The position numbers were made by a program, and so were the translations under genes. A model generated the notes under the pieces. It had not been told where the DNA came from. It saw only the letters and a list, made by a program, of their open reading frames with translations, and did no database searches. 11,561 nt of DNA from the NCBI GenBank assembly GCA_040878115.1, contig JBBDMV010000151.1, positions 1 through 11,561 of the forward strand, read 5' to 3'. The DNA is from JBBDMU01 sp040878115. GTDB taxonomy: Bacteria > Bacteroidota > Rhodothermia > Balneolales > Natronogracilivirgulaceae. Position 1 is the first letter of the stretch. Every line of letters begins with the position of its first letter. Positions 5,999 through 11,561 of the stretch are shown one piece after another.

Positions 5999-7438
5999 TC
6001 ACTCGTCCTCGCGCTGTGCACGCGGTATGGTGATGTCTATTTCATTAACATCACCGAACTCATCCAGTTGATCACCGATTTCAGAGGCATTGCCAACCAC
6101 CAGGACCCGCATGTTGCCGGGCTGTATGTATTCATTGGCAGCGCGGTAAATATCATCTACAGTGACATCTTGAAGCTGTTCGATATACTTTTCAAAAGCA
6201 TCAGCAGGAAGTCCATTATATTCGTAGCTCATCCGTTCCCGAAGTACACTGGATTTGCTGTCATACCGGAACACTAGTGAGTTCAAGATTCTCTCTTTTG
6301 CTTCTTCCAGTTCCTGCTCTCCTACTTTCTCCTCTTGCAGGCGAATGATCTGATCTCTCACGGCATTAATAGCTTCACCTGTTGCAGAGCTTCGTGTGCT
6401 GATCCCGGCATAGAACTGGCCTTTGTATTGGACGTTGCTCTGATAACTACCAAACACACTATAGGCAAGTCCCATTTCTGAGCGTACGGTTTGCATAAGC
6501 CGGCCAGAAAAAGAACCGCCGCTCAATATTTCATTCATGGCCTGCAGGGCTGCATAATCGGGATTATCTCTCAAGCCACCAATATGGCCCATAAATACTA
6601 CACTTTGATTTACGTCAGGTTTATCGATAAAGTTAATGCTGGAATTAAATTCATAATCAACTTCCGGTAGGTCCAACTCATTTCTCGTACCTTTTGGGTA
6701 ATCGCTGAATGCTTCTTGAAGGGCATCTTTCATCTGGGGGGCTGAAAAATCACCAGTGATCCCAATCATAAGGTTGCTGCCGGTAAAAGCCTGCTCGTGA
6801 AACTCGATCATATCATCACGGGTGATGTTGCTCAAGGTTTCATATTCGATTAGCCTGCCGTATAATGATTCCTCTCCATAGATTAGCTGACTGAACTCAC
6901 GGCTGGCTACGCTTTGGGCGTTGTCATTACGTCTTGATATTCCACTGCGAGTTCGTGTCTTGGCAAGATCAATTTTATCTTCCGGGAAAGCAGGATTTTT
7001 CAAAAGGTCTATGAATACCGGCAGAAGATTATTGAAATCTTCTTTAAGAACATTCATAGAACCAGAGCCCGAAGAAAGTTCCATTCCAAATTCCATTCGA
7101 GCGGCACGATTTTCGAGCAGTTCATTAAGCTCTTCTTCAGGATATTTTTTGGTGCCGCCGTTACGCATGACCTGGGTAGTCATGCTGGCCAAACCGACTT
7201 TCTCGTTTGAGATCATAAAAGACCCTGCTCTTACAATCACATTCATATTAATCAGAGGCAGTTCATTATCCTCGACCAGGTAAAACTTGATTCCGTTATC
7301 CAGTTCAAACGTTTCGATATCAGGTACCTGAAACTCGTTCAACTCGGGGTAGGTTAGTTCATCATAGCGTGTCTGGGCTTCCAGCAGAGAAAATCCTGCT
7401 ATTAACCAAATCAAGGAGATGCTTAAAGTGCGTTTCAT
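5999..7438 (-). CDS. Exported M16-family peptidase-like protein, non-catalytic subunit
   Basis: This 479-residue protein has the two-domain M16 fold but lacks the zinc-binding HxxEH motif. The equivalent place, just before MRNGGTKKYPEEEL (about 91-104), reads GLASMTTQV, without zinc ligands. It should therefore be the inactive partner in a heterodimer. The C-terminal half keeps the family segment R318-SEMGLAYSV (to 328) and the following glycine-rich strand. A Sec signal peptide spans residues 1 to about 21 (KR, then a hydrophobic core, then EAQ) with no lipobox cysteine, so the product is probably periplasmic. ATG 7438 is correct for the signal peptide; there is no Shine-Dalgarno. It lies 32 bases after its HxxEH-bearing partner on the same strand, a strong operon signal. 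The natural substrate is unknown. Confidence 0.92.
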   Translation of the reverse strand: MKRTLSISLIWLIAGFSLLEAQTRYDELTYPELNEFQVPDIETFELDNGIKFYLVEDNELPLINMNVIVRAGSFMISNEKVGLASMTTQVMRNGGTKKYPEEELNELLENRAARMEFGMELSSGSGSMNVLKEDFNNLLPVFIDLLKNPAFPEDKIDLAKTRTRSGISRRNDNAQSVASREFSQLIYGEESLYGRLIEYETLSNITRDDMIEFHEQAFTGSNLMIGITGDFSAPQMKDALQEAFSDYPKGTRNELDLPEVDYEFNSSINFIDKPDVNQSVVFMGHIGGLRDNPDYAALQAMNEILSGGSFSGRLMQTVRSEMGLAYSVFGSYQSNVQYKGQFYAGISTRSSATGEAINAVRDQIIRLQEEKVGEQELEEAKERILNSLVFRYDSKSSVLRERMSYEYNGLPADAFEKYIEQLQDVTVDDIYRAANEYIQPGNMRVLVVGNASEIGDQLDEFGDVNEIDITIPRAQREDE

Positions 7439-7470
7439 AACGTTATTTTTTTGTAAAAAAAATGGAGAGT

Positions 7471-8988
7471 TTAATTGATGGTTACTTCTTCGTCTTTCTC
7501 AGTCTGTATCATACCCACGGTGCGGTTTTTCTTAACCATATAGGTATTCGCAACGCGCTTGATATCTTCAAGTGTAACATCATTGAACTCATCCATATCA
7601 GTAAAAACCGTTCTCCAGTCATCGTGCTTACCCGCTGCTTCAGCAAGGCTGAGTGCGAGTCCGCTATTTGAGTCCAGACCTCTAATAAGATTAGCCCGTG
7701 CATTGGTCCTCACCCGGTCAAGTTCGCTTTGCCTGACATCACCCTCTTTTACTTTTTCAATTTCTTCCAATAAAGTTGCTTCAACATCTCCCATGTCAAC
7801 ACCCTGATTCGGTAAAACATAGGTTAAGAATAACGATTGATACTTGCTGCCCGGAAAGCCACTGAAGGCTCCCGCATTCAAGGCTGATTGCTCCTCAACA
7901 ACCATGCGACGGTACAGCCGTGAAGTCCGGCCTTGTGCCAGAATAGAACCCAGCAAATCAAGGGCCTTGGCGTCCGGATGATTTTCTTCTACCCCATGGA
8001 ATCCCATCATGAACCAGGGCTGTGAACTCTCCTCGATCACGAAACGTCGTTCTCCTCTTTGTTCGGGTTCTTCTACCATAAGTTGTGGTGCCGGGTCCCC
8101 TGCTGGCATATCACCAAAATATAACTCTGCAAAACGTTTCATTTCATCAGAATCAACATCGCCGGCAATACCTATAGTGATATTGGAGGGTACATAATAA
8201 GTTTCATAAAACTCCAGTGCATCCTTGATGGTGGTATTCTCAATATCTGAAGGCCAGCCAATAACCGGGTTCATGTAAGGATGGGCTGAATAAGCAATGG
8301 AAACAAACTCCTCAATCAAACGACCTATAGGGCTTGAATCGGTACGCGATCGTCGTTCTTCAAAAATGATATCCTTTTCTGTGTAAAACTCCCGCATAAC
8401 AGGTTGCTTGAAACGGTCTGCCTCCAGGGTAAACCAGAGTTCGGCTTTATTTTCCGGTAAACTATAAAAATATGCCGTAGCATCTGCGCTGGTAAAAGCG
8501 TTTAAACCTGAGGCGCCCTCACGTTCAATAAATTGGGTGAATTCGTTGTTAACGACATATTCCTGAGACCGTTCCTGTATCCGTTCAAATTCCTCCCATT
8601 TCTCCTCCAGCTTTTCTTCATTGGGGTTGGACTTGTTCTTCTCTCGCAGCCATTCACGGTAAGCCAGGTCCATCTGCCCGATAACCTCTATTTCTTCTTC
8701 ATAGTTAGTTGTGCCAATTTCGGCTGACCCTTTAAAGGCCATATGTTCAAATATATGAGCAATACCCGTTTGCCCGACCGGCTCATTGGCTGACCCTACA
8801 TCAATATACGTTACAAAACTAATCACAGGGGCCACGTCTCTTTTTAAGATGACGAAGCTCAGCCCATTGTCAAGAGTGAATTCGGTGACATTCTTTTCAA
8901 ACTCTTCCAAATCCTGAGCGTGGATATGTGGTGTAAGGGACAGGCACAGGATGATGAAAGCGGCCATAGTCAAACTTATCTGTTTCAT
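7471..8988 (-). CDS. Exported M16-family zinc metallopeptidase, catalytic subunit
   Basis: This 505-residue pitrilysin/insulinase-type peptidase has the inverted zinc motif H78-IF-E81-H82 within GIAHIFEHMAFKG. The third zinc ligand is probably the Glu pair in EKDIIFEERR (E210 or E211). Between HxxEH and NAFTSADATAYFY (163-175) sits a charged insertion of about 50 residues (100-155), rich in Glu and Lys and probably helical; I recall this insertion from a known M16 subgroup. A Sec signal peptide ends near A24 (HIHA|Q). The next gene encodes the inactive half, so the active enzyme is expected to be a periplasmic heterodimer that degrades peptides in a closed chamber. ATG 8988 precedes the signal peptide directly and has no Shine-Dalgarno. 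The operon's promoter should lie within 8989-9242. Confidence 0.95.
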   Translation of the reverse strand: MKQISLTMAAFIILCLSLTPHIHAQDLEEFEKNVTEFTLDNGLSFVILKRDVAPVISFVTYIDVGSANEPVGQTGIAHIFEHMAFKGSAEIGTTNYEEEIEVIGQMDLAYREWLREKNKSNPNEEKLEEKWEEFERIQERSQEYVVNNEFTQFIEREGASGLNAFTSADATAYFYSLPENKAELWFTLEADRFKQPVMREFYTEKDIIFEERRSRTDSSPIGRLIEEFVSIAYSAHPYMNPVIGWPSDIENTTIKDALEFYETYYVPSNITIGIAGDVDSDEMKRFAELYFGDMPAGDPAPQLMVEEPEQRGERRFVIEESSQPWFMMGFHGVEENHPDAKALDLLGSILAQGRTSRLYRRMVVEEQSALNAGAFSGFPGSKYQSLFLTYVLPNQGVDMGDVEATLLEEIEKVKEGDVRQSELDRVRTNARANLIRGLDSNSGLALSLAEAAGKHDDWRTVFTDMDEFNDVTLEDIKRVANTYMVKKNRTVGMIQTEKDEEVTIN

Positions 8989-9242
8989 AGCTATTATTTA
9001 TTGGATGACAGGATGCAAAATGTTACTTGAGACCCCTAATTTCATTAAAAGCACTTCTTTAGTTGCCTCTTGAAGCGATAAGGCTTTAAGCTAAACCGCA
9101 TAATTCTATTATGATACCTATAATGATGTAAAGTTTTCAATGTCTTTTCAACTACGAAGGCGGGAAGAAACTAAAAATCCTCTGCTTCATAGTTTATTGA
9201 TATTTTACTCAACGCTTTTAACTGTTTTTATTATAACCAAAC
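8989..9242 (-). promoter_or_regulatory. 254-base gap upstream of the M16 operon
   Basis: This A/T-rich region has no ORF. It separates the M16 operon from the lipoprotein gene on the same strand, so it probably holds the M16 promoter and the 3' end of the lipoprotein transcript. On the minus strand, TTGAAA copies near 9150 and 9138 and TATAGG near 9118 are present, but not at a 16-18 base spacing. I see no hairpin-plus-T-tract terminator. Confidence 0.35.
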
Positions 9243-10655
9243 TTACTCCCCGCTTAATAAGCTGTCCATGACCTCTTCAAGGTTGAAGGATGCGCGGATG
9301 TCGTTATGACGTTCGATCTTACCTTCACGGTTAATCAGTATGTAGAATGGAATTCCACCGCCCCGGTATGCTGTAAAGGTTTCCTGCTGGAAACCCGCCC
9401 CGTCATGCAGCTGCGGCCATGGGTGATCGTATCGCTGAACAGCATTTTCCCAGGCTTCCCGGTCTTCTTCAATCGATAGGGCTACAATCTCAAAATCATC
9501 CCGATCATACTTCTCATAAAGTCTTTCCATATGGGGAAACTCCTGCAAGCACGGTATGCACCAGCTTGCCCATAAATCCAGCAATACGTATTTGCCTCTG
9601 TAATCAGCCATCGTATGTACTTCCCCGGTATAGTCTTCAACGGAGAACTCAATGGCCGGCTGACCAGGCTGCACGGCCTTCATTCCATTATAATGATCCG
9701 TTAAAAACTCGGCGTACTCTGTATATTCAGGATAGTTTTCTATGAATTCGAAGTAGGTGGGTTCAGCCTTTTCGAAGGGAGCCTCTCCTATGCGTTCCGC
9801 TACCAAATACATTTGTGCATGTACATAGGCCTCTTTATCCTCGATGTAGTCCAGTACAGATACTCTGGCCTCATTTAATTGCTCATATCCCAAACGTCGT
9901 ACGTCATACTCCTGCAAATCCATTCCATACTCAGCATTCAATTCTTCCTTAATCCCAAATGTTTGGGAGAAAGAATGGGTGAAATCCCTTATTCCCGCCC
10001 GCTGTGCCTTTAAGGATTTAAGGGTGAAGAAATCCATTTCAACAGCCTCATCCAAAACAGCTTGACGGGCAACCTCAGCATCATAGCCAGCATGCCCCCT
10101 CTTAATTTGAATCTCATCTAAAGCCCTTACAAGGTACTCCCCTTTGGCTTTATAAATGAAATCTTCAAAACCGGTGTCCTCAAAATATCTTTTATTAAGT
10201 GCAATGAGCTCTTTATGAGTTTTCAGCACCTCATTCTGCTCGTTCTCCCGAAATCCGGGCAATTCGTCACGGATTTTCTGCCTCAATGCCTGTTCCTCCG
10301 GAAGAAATTCCTGATAGATTTCATTCAATTCAGCGGAAGGCCCTGCAACCTTTGTCCGTAAGGGAAACCACCCCCGGTTGATATATACATCCAACGGCTG
10401 CCCCGGGCTTATGTGCAACGGATACGTTTCACCCAGATAATGTAAGGTTACCATTTCATCAGAAGCTGCTTCAATTTCCAATCGATATGAGCCGTCATCA
10501 TTTTGTGAAAGCGGATATTCGTTTTTAGGCGCATATTTGTAATGGATAGGCTGCCTCTCAATATAAGGCTGGTCCCTGTCCAGCGTTTCTGGCTCCTGTT
10601 TCGGTGAACAGGCTGCCATAAAGATAGCTGCCAGTAAAAAAAGGATTAACTTCAT
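9243..10655 (-). CDS. TlpA-like thioredoxin-fold lipoprotein
   Basis: This 470-residue protein is probably membrane-anchored and faces the periplasm. Residues 1-16 form a lipoprotein signal ending in MAAC, with C16 the lipidation site. Residues ~30-110 look like the beta-rich N-terminal domain that often precedes TlpA domains in Bacteroidota (HISPGQPLDV at 81-90). A long charged helical region (~115-320) of unknown function follows. The C-terminal AhpC/TSA-TlpA domain (~330-470) has WASW-C366-IP-C369 and the cis-proline motif GGIP (P436), so it should be redox-active as a thiol-disulfide oxidoreductase. The ATG at 10655 is chosen over a TTG at 10715 because it places the lipoprotein signal at the N-terminus. 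There is no Shine-Dalgarno. It stands alone, with a repeat-rich region directly upstream. Its partner proteins cannot be inferred. Confidence 0.9.
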   Translation of the reverse strand: MKLILFLLAAIFMAACSPKQEPETLDRDQPYIERQPIHYKYAPKNEYPLSQNDDGSYRLEIEAASDEMVTLHYLGETYPLHISPGQPLDVYINRGWFPLRTKVAGPSAELNEIYQEFLPEEQALRQKIRDELPGFRENEQNEVLKTHKELIALNKRYFEDTGFEDFIYKAKGEYLVRALDEIQIKRGHAGYDAEVARQAVLDEAVEMDFFTLKSLKAQRAGIRDFTHSFSQTFGIKEELNAEYGMDLQEYDVRRLGYEQLNEARVSVLDYIEDKEAYVHAQMYLVAERIGEAPFEKAEPTYFEFIENYPEYTEYAEFLTDHYNGMKAVQPGQPAIEFSVEDYTGEVHTMADYRGKYVLLDLWASWCIPCLQEFPHMERLYEKYDRDDFEIVALSIEEDREAWENAVQRYDHPWPQLHDGAGFQQETFTAYRGGGIPFYILINREGKIERHNDIRASFNLEEVMDSLLSGE

Positions 10656-10706
10656 AATAGGGAAAGTATGAATAAAAGAAATAATATGCCGGTAAAGGGG
10701 TGAACT

Positions 10707-10742
10707 CTGATTCAACTGATTTACCTGATGGACTATGATTAC
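10707..10742. repeat. Short tandem repeat, 9-base period, four degenerate units
   Basis: The units are CTGATTCAA, CTGATTTAC, CTGATGGAC and TATGATTAC, end to end. The shared core is TGATT/TGATG. It begins about 52 bases upstream of the lipoprotein start codon and runs into the direct repeat below. Confidence 0.6.
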
Positions 10743-10770
10743 CTCAAAAGGGTAATCATGCTCATCAAAC
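10725..10770. repeat. Imperfect direct repeat, copy A, with hairpin
   Basis: This 46-base copy matches copy B (10870-10916) at 38 of 47 aligned columns, with eight mismatches and one gap. Copy A also contains a perfect 9-base inverted repeat, ATGATTACC (10735-10743) and GGTAATCAT (10751-10759), with a seven-base loop. Confidence 0.65.
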
Positions 10771-10869
10771 GAATCACCTCAATCAGGGGTTCAGACAGCA
10801 GATGATTTATCTTGTAAACTTGGGTTAGGATTAATCAAATAACCTGTAAACTTTTTTAGAACGAGACAT

Positions 10870-10916
10870 CTGACGGACTATGATTTACCTAAAAAGGAGA
10901 ATCCCGCGCATTAAAC
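10870..10916. repeat. Imperfect direct repeat, copy B, decayed hairpin
   Basis: This is the second copy of the 10725-10770 repeat, sharing GGACTATGATT and the spaced ACCT, AAAAGG and AATC blocks. The internal stem is disrupted compared with copy A. It directly abuts the three-hairpin element at 10918. Confidence 0.65.
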
Positions 10917-10917
10917 A

Positions 10918-11004
10918 GCCTCAACGAGGCGGCAGGACCTAGCCCAGGGTGTCAACCCTGGGGCTGACATGAAAAAATATAAAAGCCCTGCAGGGGCGCC
11001 ACAG
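10918..11004. repeat. Compound three-hairpin palindromic element
   Basis: Three hairpins follow one another. The first is GCCTC-AAC-GAGGC (10918-10930). The second is CCCAGGGT-GTCA-ACCCTGGG (10943-10962), with a further AG/CT pair outside one bulged G. The third is the palindrome CCCTGCAGGG within GCCC...GGGC (10985-10997). Joined by GGCAGGACCT and ending in GCCACAG, it resembles dispersed intergenic palindromes I have seen in Bacteroidota genomes; that family link is from memory. Confidence 0.6.
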
Positions 11005-11041
11005 TAAATGGTCCTATAAAGGTTGTGGCCGTAGTCCCGGT

Positions 11042-11104
11042 GTTCGTGCACGCGGGGGCATAGAACACACCCCCGTTTTCGATGCTCCCGCTTCCGCGGG
11101 CATC
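11042..11104. repeat. Pair of GC-rich hairpins
   Basis: CGGGGG (11053-11058) pairs with CCCCCG (11070-11075), and GTGTTC (11042-11045 region) has its inverse GAACAC at 11063-11068, so two alternative folds compete. A second hairpin, 11081-11104, pairs CCCGC with GCGGG around TTCC, extended by GATG/CATC across a two-base bulge. Both are GC-rich; only four T follow the first. Confidence 0.5.
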
Positions 11105-11112
11105 GCAAACGA

Positions 11113-11128
11113 CCCCTCTCAAGAGGGG
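11113..11128. repeat. C-rich palindrome, copy 1
   Basis: CCCCTCT and AGAGGGG form a perfect seven-base stem with a two-base loop (CA). The preceding GA makes GACCCCTC, which recurs at 11534. Confidence 0.6.
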
Positions 11129-11168
11129 ATTGTGTATACAATTGCCTTGCAATAATTTATGCTTAAAT

Positions 11169-11202
11169 CCCCCTCCCCTTCAGGAGAGGGCCGGGGTGAG
11201 GT
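11169..11202. repeat. C-rich palindrome, copy 2, with CCGGGGTGAGGT tail
   Basis: CCCTC-C-CCT (11171-11179) pairs with AGG-A-GAGGG (11182-11190) apart from one C/A mismatch. It is followed directly by CCGGGGTGAGGT. From memory, a CTCTCC...GGAGAGGGCCGGGGTGAGG sequence is a very widespread dispersed intergenic repeat in bacteria. Confidence 0.6.
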
Positions 11203-11352
11203 AAAAGACCCTGAAGCAGGAAAATCCACCACCAATTCACAAGTTCACCAATCAATACTTTAAGCATCCGGGGCAATACGGGTATCAAAAACCCCAACCG
11301 AAGTCGAAGACTTGGCTGATCCTATTCTCCAGTAACTTGTCAATGGTAGCGT

Positions 11353-11386
11353 AGCCGCAAAACCGGCGGCTCCCGTCGGAATGACG
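11353..11386. repeat. Hairpin plus TCGGAATGACG motif
   Basis: AGCCGC (11353-11358) pairs with GCGGCT (11366-11371) over a seven-base loop, followed by CCCGTCGGAATGACG. A smaller hairpin, AAGTC-GAA-GACTT, lies upstream at 11301-11313. The TCGGAATGACG tail resembles dispersed repeats of Bacteroidota, from memory. Confidence 0.45.
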
Positions 11387-11535
11387 AGGTAATGGGTGGT
11401 GTTTGTTTAATAAATTAGGTAATGTTTCTTTGGTTTATGAAGGTGATTTTTGATGGGGTTGTTAAAAAGTGATCGTGTTGTGGCGAAATTTTTTTAATTT
11501 CAACCTGCTCATGTTCATAGGATAACCACCCCTGA

Positions 11536-11556
11536 CCCCTCCTTAAAAAGGAGGGG
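11536..11556. repeat. C-rich palindrome, copy 3
   Basis: CCCCTCCTT (11536-11544) and AAGGAGGGG (11548-11556) form a perfect nine-base stem with the loop AAA. It is the strongest hairpin of the right end and is preceded by CACCCCTGA. The element may continue beyond the window. Confidence 0.65.
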
Positions 11557-11561
11557 AACGT

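Larger units (their letters stand above)
10656..11561. other. Repeat-rich intergenic island without a gene
   Basis: About 900 bases upstream of the lipoprotein gene contain no credible coding sequence. The ORFs of 60-80 codons here on the minus strand are low-complexity readings through palindromes, with no start signal or domain. From left to right it holds a 9-base tandem repeat, an imperfect direct repeat, a three-hairpin element, GC hairpins, and three related C-rich palindromes ending at the window edge. The lipoprotein promoter must lie near 10660-10730, but I cannot define it. The stretch 11401-11535 is A/T-rich and holds only a weak GAAATT/AATTTC hairpin (11485-11501). Confidence 0.75.

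Noticed and set aside
10656..10715. Upstream TTG start for the TlpA-like protein, adding 20 residues.
   Set aside because: It would bury the lipoprotein signal and lipobox inside the protein; the ATG at 10655 places them at the N-terminus.
10911..11152. Two overlapping minus-strand ORFs (76 and 66 codons) in the right-hand gap.
   Set aside because: They read through the palindromic repeats, have compositions dictated by the hairpins, overlap each other in different frames, and lack start signals or domains.
11401..11460. A Bacteroidota-type promoter (TTTG / TAnnTTTG) in the A/T-rich right end.
   Set aside because: TTTG occurs several times, but no TAnnTTTG box at the right spacing is present and no gene follows in the window.
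10656..11561. A CRISPR array.
   Set aside because: There are no regularly spaced identical repeats; the repeats differ in sequence and spacing, and there are no cas genes.

Overview
The window looks like chromosomal DNA of a Bacteroidota/Balneolota-type (FCB group) bacterium. The reasons are moderate GC, start regions that mostly lack a Shine-Dalgarno sequence, an exported M16 peptidase pair, a lipoprotein-anchored TlpA-like thioredoxin, and clusters of palindromic intergenic repeats of the kind common in that group. The genus cannot be fixed from sequence reading alone.

Layout. Six full-length protein genes are supported. On the minus strand, xseA (exonuclease VII large subunit) lies 59 bases upstream of radA (recombination ATPase), a likely DNA-repair operon. 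Divergent from xseA, on the plus strand, is pyrC (dihydroorotase). Convergent with pyrC is a KamA-family radical SAM/PLP aminomutase gene, with a terminator-like hairpin between the two. Upstream of kamA is an unusually structured 504-base gap. It holds a spaced inverted repeat, an intrinsic-terminator-like hairpin, a 34-base A/T-only palindrome abutting a perfect DnaA-box 9-mer, a mini-ORF with a strong Shine-Dalgarno, and a GC hairpin. Next, on the minus strand, is a two-gene operon encoding an exported M16 metallopeptidase (HxxEH present) and its inactive partner (HxxEH absent). After 254 bases comes a lipoprotein with a C-terminal thioredoxin domain. The last ~900 bases contain no credible gene and are a mosaic of several unrelated palindromic or tandem repeats.

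Function. The genes are mostly housekeeping: DNA repair (radA, xseA), pyrimidine synthesis (pyrC), and envelope proteolysis and thiol chemistry (M16 pair, TlpA-like lipoprotein). The KamA homologue is the least predictable enzyme, because it keeps the iron-sulfur and probable PLP residues but lacks the C-terminal cysteines of classical lysine 2,3-aminomutase. I found no clear new defence or mobile system. The best leads are the kamA leader, the kamA subfamily itself, and the repeat island at the right end.
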